From: Chitinophagaceae bacterium
GTDB lineage: Bacteria > Bacteroidota > Bacteroidia > Chitinophagales > Chitinophagaceae
Reading direction: 5' to 3'
Assembly: GCA_947372235.1 (NCBI GenBank)
Contig: CANBSW010000034.1
Coordinates: 1-34,100, forward strand
DNA length: 34,100 nt
The notes beneath the pieces were generated by a model. That model had not been told where the DNA came from, searched no databases, and saw only the letters and a program-made list of their open reading frames with translations. Both the position numbers and the translations under genes were made by a program. Each line of letters starts with the position of its first letter. Within the stretch, counting starts at the first letter, position 1. This document shows, piece by piece, positions 16,509 through 24,434 of the stretch.

Positions 16509-16587
16509 GGGTTCAATAAGAGGATAAGAGAAAAAGAGTGTAACAAGTAAATGCACTTTTTCTCTTGTCTTTCTCTTATTGAAATCC
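16509..16587. repeat. Palindromic repeat family F, copy 1
   Basis: TTCAATAAGAG on the left and CTCTTATTGAA on the right are inverted, with a second inner pair, AGAAAAAGAGTG and CACTTTTTCTCT, giving an extended hairpin. The outer arms recur at 22871-22988. It lies between two co-directional genes of the glycan cluster and may weaken or process the transcript. Confidence 0.8.
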
Positions 16588-16612
16588 TCTGCAGCAATCA
16601 AAAGCTTTGTCC

Positions 16613-18847
16613 ATGAAAAAATACCTTTTTATTTTTTGGGGATTTCTCCTTACCAATTTGTCTGTACTTTCTCAGCCATCCAATACCTGTAACTTTATTT
16701 CCACCACCTTACCCACCCGTTGGGATGAGGCCTTCCCCATGGGAAATGGACGCATTGGATTATTGGTATATGAGAAGAATAACAAACTCCGGTTCTCACT
16801 CGACAGGGCCGATCTGTGGGATGAACGTTCAACCCTGAAACTGGAAAAAAATAATTTTCAATGGGTGATCGGTCAGGTTCAGAAAAAAGAGTACGACACT
16901 GTTCAGCACTGGGGCGATGACCCTTATGAAGCCTTTTCATTTCCAACAAAATTGCCGGCCGCTGCTATTGAATTTTCAACAGAGGCCTTTGGTAAACCGT
17001 TGAAAGCAGCGCTCAATATTAAAACAGGGATCTGCACAATTGAATGGCCAAATGGAATTCGGTTTCAAACCTTTGTTCATACAGAACATGATTATGGAGT
17101 GTTTTCTTTTGAAGGTGTTTCGAAAGATTTTATTCCTGAACTGGATGCTCCCAAATATAGAGCAGTTAAACAATTACAGGGAAATTCTGTTAGCGGGCAG
17201 GGGCTTGAACAACTCGGTTATGAACAGGGAAAGATCACTCATCAAAAAAATGAAATTCAATACCTGCAACAAACAGCGCAGGGGCATAGTTATCTTGTTA
17301 CCATTAGATGGCAATTTGCAAACGGAAGATTAAACGGGTATTGGAGCATAGCAAAAGATCCCGGATCGGCCAATCAGAACAAAACAATTACGGTTGCCGA
17401 TACAGCATTGGTATCGCACCTGAAAAGCTGGGGTTCGTATTGGAAAGCGTCATCCATTCATATCCCTGATACTACCATTGAAAAACAATATTACAGAGAG
17501 CTGTATAAATTAAAATGTGTTGCGGCAAAAAATGCACCAGCTATTACGTTGCAAGCCATTTGGACCGCCGATAACGGTAACCTTCCACCCTGGAAAGGAG
17601 ATTTTCATAATGACCTCAATACACAACTTTCTTACTGGCCTGCTTATACTGCCAACCATTTAAGTGAAGCCGCTACTTTTACCGATTGGCTTTGGCAGAT
17701 CAGTGATGTGAATAAAAAATATACAAAACAATATTTTGGCGTAAACGGATTAAATGTTCCCGGCGTAGCCACACTACATGGCGATGCGATGGGTGGATGG
17801 ATACAATATTCCTTATCACCAACGGTAGCAGCCTGGCTTTCACAACATTTTTACTGGCAATGGAAATATTCGATGGATAAAAATTTTCTCAGCAAACGTG
17901 CCTATCCTTATTTACATGAAGTGGCTTTGTTTCTTGAAAAAATAACCATTCTAAAAAATGGCAAAAGGGTATTGCCGATTAGTGCATCCCCCGAAATTTT
18001 TAATAACAGTTTACAAGCCTGGTTTTTGCAAACCACTAATTATGATCTTTCATTAATACACTATGCATTTACCATTGCTGCAGAAGCAGCCAATACGCTC
18101 AACAAAAAACAGGAAGCGGATCATTGGTTGAAAATGGCAAATCAATTACCGGCTTTGGATACCGATGAAACAGGATTAACCATTGCACCGGGTTTTCCAA
18201 ATCAAAGCTCTCATCGGCATCATTCAAACTTAATGGCTATCTACCCTTTGGGCTTATTGGATATTGATAAACCAAATGATAAACCCATCATTCAAAATTC
18301 ACTTCGCCATATGGAAAAACTGGGCACCCGTCAATGGTGCGGCTATTCTTTTTCATGGGCAGCCTGTTTATATGCAAGGGCTCATGAGGGAGAAAAAGCA
18401 AAAAAGATGCTCTCGATCTTTGCCAACAATTTTTGTTCTGTAAACAGTTTTCATTTGAATGGAGATCAAAAAGGGGGTGAACATTCTAATTTTACTTACC
18501 GTCCTTTTACACTGGAAGGAAACTTTGCATTTGCACAAGGACTGCATGAAATGTTATTACAACAAAAAGAAGGTGTGATAGAAGTTTTTCCCGCCATCCC
18601 TTCAGCATGGAGAACTGCTTCATTTCAAAAATTAAGAACAGAAGGTGCAATACTGGTAACTGCTGTGAGAGAATCGGGAGAAACTAAATCTATCACGCTT
18701 GCTGCTGAAAATACCGGAGTCGTAAAAGTAAAACTTCCGTCCATTACGTTTACGCTATCTGATCCATCAAAAAAATACAGGATAGAAAAAGATATTTTAT
18801 TCATTACCCTGAAAGAACATGAATCTATTTCCATAGAACTTAAATAA
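16613..18847 (+). CDS. Divergent GH95-like glycoside hydrolase
   Basis: The ATG at 16613 (MKKYLFIFW) gives 744 residues and a signal peptide; the in-frame TTG at 16607 adds two residues. The N-terminal domain contains RWDEAFPMGNGRIGLLVYEK and DRADLWDERS, matching GH95 N-domains (EALPIGNGRLGAM...LW-SG). The (alpha/alpha)6 barrel has NDLNTQLSYWPA, ISASPEIFNN (candidate acid Glu), HRHHSNLMAIYPLG and FTLEGNFAFAQGLHEMLL. In characterised alpha-1,2-fucosidases of GH95 the corresponding motifs are NINTQ and IDGNFG. Here the first Asn reads Asp and the Asp of IDGNFG reads Glu, so specificity or mechanism may differ. Members cleave alpha-L-fucose or alpha-L-galactose. It is nine bases upstream of the TonB receptor and clearly co-transcribed. 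Confidence 0.78.
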   Translation: MKKYLFIFWGFLLTNLSVLSQPSNTCNFISTTLPTRWDEAFPMGNGRIGLLVYEKNNKLRFSLDRADLWDERSTLKLEKNNFQWVIGQVQKKEYDTVQHWGDDPYEAFSFPTKLPAAAIEFSTEAFGKPLKAALNIKTGICTIEWPNGIRFQTFVHTEHDYGVFSFEGVSKDFIPELDAPKYRAVKQLQGNSVSGQGLEQLGYEQGKITHQKNEIQYLQQTAQGHSYLVTIRWQFANGRLNGYWSIAKDPGSANQNKTITVADTALVSHLKSWGSYWKASSIHIPDTTIEKQYYRELYKLKCVAAKNAPAITLQAIWTADNGNLPPWKGDFHNDLNTQLSYWPAYTANHLSEAATFTDWLWQISDVNKKYTKQYFGVNGLNVPGVATLHGDAMGGWIQYSLSPTVAAWLSQHFYWQWKYSMDKNFLSKRAYPYLHEVALFLEKITILKNGKRVLPISASPEIFNNSLQAWFLQTTNYDLSLIHYAFTIAAEAANTLNKKQEADHWLKMANQLPALDTDETGLTIAPGFPNQSSHRHHSNLMAIYPLGLLDIDKPNDKPIIQNSLRHMEKLGTRQWCGYSFSWAACLYARAHEGEKAKKMLSIFANNFCSVNSFHLNGDQKGGEHSNFTYRPFTLEGNFAFAQGLHEMLLQQKEGVIEVFPAIPSAWRTASFQKLRTEGAILVTAVRESGETKSITLAAENTGVVKVKLPSITFTLSDPSKKYRIEKDILFITLKEHESISIELK

Positions 18848-18856
18848 ATTGTGTAC

Positions 18857-21205
18857 ATGTTACAACGATCCCTTTTATTTATTTTTCTAACCGGTATCTG
18901 CTTTATTACAAAAAGTCAGGAAGTTCTATTTCAAACCATCAAGGGCAATGTTATTGACCGTTCGCTCAAAACTGCTTTACCGGGAGCTACGGTAGAATTG
19001 ATCGGTAATACCGGTAAAAAAACAGTGGGAGATAATACAGGTAATTTCAGATTGGAACATGTGGTGGTAGGCCGCCAATCTATCCGTATTTCTTATGTAG
19101 GATATAAAACAGTTACGCTTAATAATTTATTTCTCGAATCAGGCAAAGAGTTAGAACTGGTGGTAGAAATGGAAGAAGATATCGCTACCGGCAAAGAAGT
19201 AGTTGTAACAAGTAAACCCAACAAATCAAGGCCATTGAACGAAAGTGCCATGGTGAGTGCGCGGATGTTCAGTGTAGAAGAAACCCGCCGTTTTGCAGCC
19301 GGCATCAATGATCCTTCCCGAATAGCAACAGCTTTTGCGGGTGTTAGCGGCCATGGCGATGGCAACTCACTCATTATTCGCGGCAATGCACCCAATGGTT
19401 TGTTGTGGCGAATGGAGGGTGTGGATATTCCCAATCCCAATCACTTTGCAAGCGTTGGAACTTCGGGTGGCGGCATCTCAATTTTGAGTGCGCAGCTATT
19501 GGCCAATTCAGATTTTATGACCGGGGCATTCCCCGCAGAATATGGTAATGCTTTATCCGGTGTATTTGATATCCGTTTACGAAAAGGCAATAAAGACAAA
19601 CGCGAACATACTTTTTCTATCAGCACTATTGGCATTGATGCAGCCACTGAAGGCTATTTCAAAAAAGGATATGGGGGATCTTATCTAATTAATTACCGCT
19701 ACGGTTTTTTAACCCTCATGCAACAATTTGGTTTGAATATTGGCGATGCAGCAACTTCTTTTCAGGACCTGTCTTTCAACATTCATCTCCCCACAAAAAA
19801 ATTGGGCAGTTTTTCCATTTTCGGTTTTGGTGGATTGAGTGAACAGAAAACAGATGCGTTCAATGATTCCATCACCTGGACAAAAGACCCCTCCAAAAGA
19901 AGCGGCAAGCTGAATGCAGGAAATACAGGTGCCGTGGGTATTTCGCACAGTATCCTTCTTTCTAAAAAAACACTGTTAAAAACAATTGTGAGCTTGAATA
20001 GCTATCAATACAAACAACAGAATAACAATTATCCAAAGTTTAATACACCCTTACTGGTTACACGTGATAACCGTTTTACAGAAACAGATGTTATTGTTTC
20101 CATGGTGGCAACTCATAAATTCAACAAACATTTTTTATGGAAAACAGGTTTGTATTCCGGTGCTAAAGGATTTGATCTGCAACAGCGCGAAGCAGTAAGT
20201 AATGTTTTGAAAGACAAAGTAAAATCCAGCGGCGATACCCGTTTAACCAATTACTACACACAATTAAAATGGGACCCCAACAACCGTTTTAGTTTTCAGT
20301 TTGGTATGCATGGACAGTCATTTGCATTAAATAAAACATCCGTTCTTGAACCACGTTTTGGTATGCGTATCATGACGGGTAAAGCACAGTGGCTTTCTTT
20401 AGGCTTTGGTTTGCATTCGCAGATACAACCTTTGGGTAATTATTTTGCGCGTATCAAAGTTGGCACCGATACCGTACAACCCAATATAGGAATGGATTTC
20501 AGCCGGGCCCTGCATTATGTGCTGGGATATTCCGTTCAACTGGCACCCAACTGGAATTTGAAAACAGAAGCGTATTATCAATGGTTATACAATATTCCGG
20601 TTACAGCAGGCAAAGCCACCAATTTCAGTTTAATTAATCAGGATGATGATTATGAAATAGATGCTTTGAATAATGCAGGCAGTGGTAAAAATTATGGTAT
20701 GGAAATAACACTCGAAAGATATTGGAACGACCAGTTTTATTTACTCAGCACACTAAGTGTTTACCAATCCAAATATTTAGCTTCTGATAAAATCTGGCGC
20801 AACACCCGTTTTGCCACCAATACTTCCTGGACATTTTTAATGGGTAAGGAATGGAATATGCACACCAAACGCCCCTCTACATTTGGTATTGATCTTAAAA
20901 TGGTTTACAATGGCGGCGAACGTGTAACACCGATTGATCTTGCCAAATCTATCACACAAAAAACAACCGTGCTTGATAATACAAGGGTTTATGAACAACA
21001 ACTCGGTGCCTTCTTCCGTATAGACCTTCAGGCCGAATGGAAATTTCAATACCATAATCGTACCGGCAGTTTAATTCTTGGGGTACAAAATTTGCTCAAC
21101 CGCCAAAATCCGGTAAGCCAGTATTTTGATGTTGGTTATAACCAGGTTCGTTATAAATATCTATTGGGATTGATTCCGGTGATAGGGTATAAAGTTGATT
21201 TGTAG
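18857..21205 (+). CDS. TonB-dependent outer-membrane receptor with carboxypeptidase-like N-domain
   Basis: The ATG at 18857 gives 782 residues; GTG at 18851 is an in-frame alternative. After a signal peptide (ending TKSQ) there is a CarboxypepD_reg-like beta domain (KGNVIDRSLKTALPGATVEL, then VVVGRQSIRISYVGYKTVTL). The plug follows (NDPSRIATAFAGVSGHGDGN, SLIIRGNAPNGLLWRMEGV), then a 22-strand-type barrel (VQNLLNRQNPVS near the end, last residues IGYKVDL). It imports a ligand in a TonB/ExbBD-dependent way, presumably an oligosaccharide released by the adjacent hydrolases. No SusD-like partner follows, and the length is shorter than usual SusC proteins, so it is a stand-alone receptor. It is the last gene of the glycan cluster, followed by repeat B1. 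Confidence 0.9.
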   Translation: MLQRSLLFIFLTGICFITKSQEVLFQTIKGNVIDRSLKTALPGATVELIGNTGKKTVGDNTGNFRLEHVVVGRQSIRISYVGYKTVTLNNLFLESGKELELVVEMEEDIATGKEVVVTSKPNKSRPLNESAMVSARMFSVEETRRFAAGINDPSRIATAFAGVSGHGDGNSLIIRGNAPNGLLWRMEGVDIPNPNHFASVGTSGGGISILSAQLLANSDFMTGAFPAEYGNALSGVFDIRLRKGNKDKREHTFSISTIGIDAATEGYFKKGYGGSYLINYRYGFLTLMQQFGLNIGDAATSFQDLSFNIHLPTKKLGSFSIFGFGGLSEQKTDAFNDSITWTKDPSKRSGKLNAGNTGAVGISHSILLSKKTLLKTIVSLNSYQYKQQNNNYPKFNTPLLVTRDNRFTETDVIVSMVATHKFNKHFLWKTGLYSGAKGFDLQQREAVSNVLKDKVKSSGDTRLTNYYTQLKWDPNNRFSFQFGMHGQSFALNKTSVLEPRFGMRIMTGKAQWLSLGFGLHSQIQPLGNYFARIKVGTDTVQPNIGMDFSRALHYVLGYSVQLAPNWNLKTEAYYQWLYNIPVTAGKATNFSLINQDDDYEIDALNNAGSGKNYGMEITLERYWNDQFYLLSTLSVYQSKYLASDKIWRNTRFATNTSWTFLMGKEWNMHTKRPSTFGIDLKMVYNGGERVTPIDLAKSITQKTTVLDNTRVYEQQLGAFFRIDLQAEWKFQYHNRTGSLILGVQNLLNRQNPVSQYFDVGYNQVRYKYLLGLIPVIGYKVDL

Positions 21206-21224
21206 GATTGAATTCATTTGAAAC

Positions 21225-21321
21225 TTTTTTCACCGCAGAGAGGCAGAGAACGGAGAGTTTTCGCAGAGTCGTATTTCTCTGCGTAATCTCTGCGAACTCA
21301 TGTTCTCTGCGGTGAAAAAAA
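21225..21321. repeat. Palindromic repeat family B, copy 1, between convergent genes
   Basis: TTTTTTCACCGCAGAG and CTCTGCGGTGAAAAAA are inverted ends, with internal GCAGAGAA/TTCTCTGC-type sub-repeats. A second copy is at 33064-33162. It lies between the convergent TonB-receptor and sulfatase genes; a GC-rich hairpin with T- and A-runs on both sides could act as a bidirectional terminator. Confidence 0.88.
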
Positions 21322-21327
21322 CATCCA

Positions 21328-22833
21328 TCATTTTATATCTTTTATTTTCTGCAGTAATCCAGCCATCTCTTTCACTATTTCAGGATACTGAGAGGCCAGA
21401 TTTTTTTTCTCCCCCTTATCAACACTCAGATCATATAATTGCGGTTCCTTATCATTACCCAATTCTGTTGCGGTAAATTTATTATACGCCGCACCATCAG
21501 AAGGTTCAATATATTTCCATTTGCCTTTGGTGATGCTTAATGTACCGGCATGTTCTATTAAATACTCTCTGTCTTTATTTGATTGCCCCAATAAAACAGA
21601 TAATTGATTAAAACTATCCGGCGCTTCTCCCTCTTTCAAATTTTGTTTACATAATGCAGCCAGTGAAGCAAACACATCCACCTGACTAGCCAATACATCA
21701 GAAGATTTTCCCGCTTTTATCTTGGCCGGCCATTTCACTAAAAATGGAACACGCGTTCCGGCTTCAAAAATGCTGTATTTGCCACCTCTAAAAATACCCG
21801 ATGGCGTATGTCCGTTTAAATTTTCTACAGCACCATCCGCATAACCATCATCTACCACAGGACCGTTATCGCTGCTGAAAATGATCAGTGTATTATTTGT
21901 TAAGTGCAAACTGTCTAAGGTTTTCATTACTTGTCCAACAGTCCAGTCAAGCTGCAAAATCACATCACCCCTTACACCCAATCTACTCTTGCCCACAAAA
22001 CGTTGATTGGGTGCACGGGGCACATGAATATCATGCGTTGAAAAATATAGGAAGAAGGGTTTTGATTTATTTTGTTTGATATAATCTGTGGCTTTCGCAG
22101 TTAATACATCTGCAATATCTTCATCCGTCCACCTTGCTAATTTTCCGCCGCGCATATAACCAATTCGGCTAATGCCATTTACAATCGTGTTATCATGTCC
22201 TTGTGAAGTTTTCATTTTTAATAATTCAGGATTCTGTTTTCCGGTAGGTTCATTGCCAACAGGTTTTCCATAACTCACAAAAATGGAATCGTTGGGGTCC
22301 CATCCAACCACACGATGATTTTCTACAAATACACAAGGCACCCGATCGCCTGTTGCAGGAATGATGAAAGAATAATTAAAACCGATTTCCAATGGACCCG
22401 GTTTGATCTCTCCATTCCAATCCGGACCGCCTTTTGGGCCAAGCCCTAAATGCCATTTACCCACCGCTCCTGTTTGATAACCCGCCTGCTGCAACATTTG
22501 AGGCATTGTTTTTTGATCCAAAGGAATGATCAATGCAGCATCGCCCGGAGCTACACCTGTTCCGGTTTTACGCCAGGCATATTTTCCTGTTAACAATGAA
22601 AAGCGTGAGGGAGTGCAGGTTGCCGAAGTAGCATGTGCATTGGTAAAACGAATTCCCTGTGCGGCCAGTTTATCAATATTGGGTGTTTTTATTTTTGTTG
22701 CGCCATAACAACTCAAATCACCATAACCCAGATCATCCGCATAGATATAAATGATATTTGGTTTTTGTTGGGCACTTACAATAGTTGTTGAAATGAAACA
22801 CAGGCCAACACAAAATTTTTTGATAGAAAGCAT
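21328..22833 (-). CDS. Secreted arylsulfatase-like sulfatase, FGly (S1) type
   Basis: A 501-residue minus-strand protein with signal peptide MLSIKKFCVGLCFISTTIVSAQ. It has IIYIYADDLGYGDLSCYG (metal-binding Asp pair), C73-T-P-S-R-FSLL-TG (formylglycine signature), GKWHLG, STHDIHVPRAPNQRF and IFSSDNGPV (metal-binding Asp-Asn). It is a typical arylsulfatase-A-like enzyme, distinct from the two in the forward cluster. It is convergent with the TonB-receptor gene and separated by repeat B1, so it has its own promoter. It probably works on the same sulfated glycan; that is inference from position. Confidence 0.93.
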   Translation of the reverse strand: MLSIKKFCVGLCFISTTIVSAQQKPNIIYIYADDLGYGDLSCYGATKIKTPNIDKLAAQGIRFTNAHATSATCTPSRFSLLTGKYAWRKTGTGVAPGDAALIIPLDQKTMPQMLQQAGYQTGAVGKWHLGLGPKGGPDWNGEIKPGPLEIGFNYSFIIPATGDRVPCVFVENHRVVGWDPNDSIFVSYGKPVGNEPTGKQNPELLKMKTSQGHDNTIVNGISRIGYMRGGKLARWTDEDIADVLTAKATDYIKQNKSKPFFLYFSTHDIHVPRAPNQRFVGKSRLGVRGDVILQLDWTVGQVMKTLDSLHLTNNTLIIFSSDNGPVVDDGYADGAVENLNGHTPSGIFRGGKYSIFEAGTRVPFLVKWPAKIKAGKSSDVLASQVDVFASLAALCKQNLKEGEAPDSFNQLSVLLGQSNKDREYLIEHAGTLSITKGKWKYIEPSDGAAYNKFTATELGNDKEPQLYDLSVDKGEKKNLASQYPEIVKEMAGLLQKIKDIK

Positions 22834-22870
22834 CTTTATTTTTTATGGCTGATAAAAATAGAATTTGATT

Positions 22871-22988
22871 ATTTCAATAAGAGCAGGACAAGAAAAAAAG
22901 AGTGGAAGAGTTTTTTTCTCGTTTTTTCCTAAACTACTATATAACAGGATTATAGCACTTTAGGATATATCAAGACTCTTATTGAAAT
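22871..22988. repeat. Palindromic repeat family F, copy 2
   Basis: ATTTCAATAAGAG (22871-22883) and CTCTTATTGAAAT (22976-22988) are perfect 13-bp inverted ends around a 92-base interior with A- and T-rich inner arms. The outer arms match the copy at 16509-16587. It fills most of the gap between the sulfatase start and the end of the polyferredoxin gene. Confidence 0.85.
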
Positions 22989-23029
22989 CCAACAGCAACT
23001 TACTGTTTTATCAACAGCCTATAAAATAT

Positions 23030-24085
23030 TTACTTCCAGGCAAACTTGGGTCTAACCACCCAGCTTTTAGAATTGGGTTTTCGCAATAGAAACCATGAAA
23101 AGAAGAATATAGTAGTGCTTATGATCATGAGTATAATACTCCATTCGGGCAAAATATTTTTCAGGTTAATCAAAACCCCGTCTTCTGCAAATTTTCCAAA
23201 ACCCAGTAAGGCCGGTATCCGATACCAATAATAACAGGATACACCTGCAGCTGCAAATACTGCAATAAGTTTTGGGCGATCTTTCTCTGCCAGAACCTTG
23301 TCCCATATCAGGTAAATGATCAGTGTTACCAAACAGCCCAATAACGGCAGCTCATAGGTTCCAAAAAACTGTGAAAGGGAAACCGTGCTATTATTATCCG
23401 GCACATGAAACCAACCCCAGATAAATCCGGGTAAACCGCCAATGGTTAAAATACCGGAAATTTTATGATACACGGTTTTTGTAGCCATTGCAGGATGCAT
23501 ATTGGGTGTTGAATCAGGGCAGGGAACCGAGCAATTTACGCATTCACCGCAATGTGCATTTGGCATTGATATCAAAGTGTTGCCACCATATAATTTTTCA
23601 ACCGGATGTACAGGACAAAGAGTAGAACACCAACCACTTTTCCAGTCATAAACAAAACCCATACTAAACCCAACAGTTACTGCAATAAACAAAAGCCAGG
23701 CGGTTGCCATTCCATCGTTATTAAATATGGCATGCCGTAAGGGAACAACCGCATACAGAACAAGTATAGAAACCAATTGCAATTTTGCCTGTGTTCGTAC
23801 ACTTATTTTCATCTTCAATGAAAGATCAAAATGCCTTGGTAATAAATTGGTGATCGCTATTGGGCAAACATTTCGCCATAAGCCGGCAGCTACCACAAAC
23901 AATGCAGGTGCTATAGGAATTAAGATATTCCAGAATACTAATAAACCAATGGAAGGGAAATAAATAAGACTTAAAAAAATAGCAAGGCCAACCAGCCAAA
24001 CCACAAATTGAACAACTCTCCAAATGGTTACAGAACGGGCAGATAATTGATTGCCCGATTTAAAAGGCGTATTAGCAGCGATCAT
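23030..24085 (-). CDS. NapH/NosR-like membrane polyferredoxin
   Basis: The start is ATG at 24085 (MIAANTPF), 351 residues; GTG at 24091 is an in-frame alternative. The protein has about eight hydrophobic segments. A first NVCPIAITNLLPR follows the second helix pair. A cytoplasmic-type Fe-S segment contains SGWCSTLCPVHPVEKLYG and, about 20 residues on, CGECVNCSVPCPDSTPN, the C-x2-C-x2-C-x3-C of a [4Fe-4S] ferredoxin. NapH, NosR and CcoG relatives move electrons across or along the membrane to periplasmic reductases or maturation steps. It stands alone, but carries the same upstream palindrome (24138-24151) as the respiratory operon, suggesting co-regulation with it. No nitrate or nitrous-oxide reductase gene is in view, so the exact role is open. 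Confidence 0.82.
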   Translation of the reverse strand: MIAANTPFKSGNQLSARSVTIWRVVQFVVWLVGLAIFLSLIYFPSIGLLVFWNILIPIAPALFVVAAGLWRNVCPIAITNLLPRHFDLSLKMKISVRTQAKLQLVSILVLYAVVPLRHAIFNNDGMATAWLLFIAVTVGFSMGFVYDWKSGWCSTLCPVHPVEKLYGGNTLISMPNAHCGECVNCSVPCPDSTPNMHPAMATKTVYHKISGILTIGGLPGFIWGWFHVPDNNSTVSLSQFFGTYELPLLGCLVTLIIYLIWDKVLAEKDRPKLIAVFAAAGVSCYYWYRIPALLGFGKFAEDGVLINLKNILPEWSIILMIISTTIFFFSWFLLRKPNSKSWVVRPKFAWK

Positions 24086-24091
24086 AATCAC

Positions 24092-24434
24092 AATTTTACA
24101 GACGGCTGCAATTTATTTGAAGCAACAGAGTTAAACCATGATTTAGGTCATGTGAGAGAGGATTCGCGTATTTTTCCAAGCATGGAGAACATGCGTTCGC
24201 AGCGTTTTTGCAAAGAATTGTTACTCTGCGAAAATGCCCCGTTCATTGCAGCCCTGCAGTTGGAAAAAATTTGATCTGTATAACATAAAACAAATACATC
24301 ATATATAAACTCGGATCAAATTCTTCATTTTTTTATTAAAAAACAATCAAAAATCTTGCTTATCATCCCAATAACCCTTCATTTCTGAAATAATTTCACT
24401 AAAATGAGCATTGGAAAGTTAATTTAGTGTTACC
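24092..24434. promoter_or_regulatory. Divergent intergenic region between polyferredoxin and glucosidase genes
   Basis: It holds the operator at 24138-24151. On the minus strand, TAAAATTG (24098 to 24091) is a 7/8 match to TAnnTTTG, which would place the start of transcription almost on the ATG at 24085. For the plus strand, TAATTTAG close to 24420 is a poor -7 match. A forward frame through 24047-24274 lacks any recognisable content and I treat it as non-coding. Confidence 0.4.
24138..24151. promoter_or_regulatory. Putative Crp/Fnr-type operator, site 2 (ATGA-TTTAGG-TCAT)
   Basis: A perfect palindrome, extended to CATGA-N6-TCATG (24137-24152). It is about 60 bases upstream of the polyferredoxin ATG on the minus strand and about 290 bases from the forward glucosidase gene, so it most likely serves the former. 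Distance to the nearest -7-like box is 53 bases, shorter than at the two other sites (58-59). Confidence 0.55.

Noticed and set aside
24047-24274. Forward open frame of 75 codons over the polyferredoxin start and operator
   Set aside because: It overlaps the opposite-strand gene and the palindrome, with no recognisable domain or signal.
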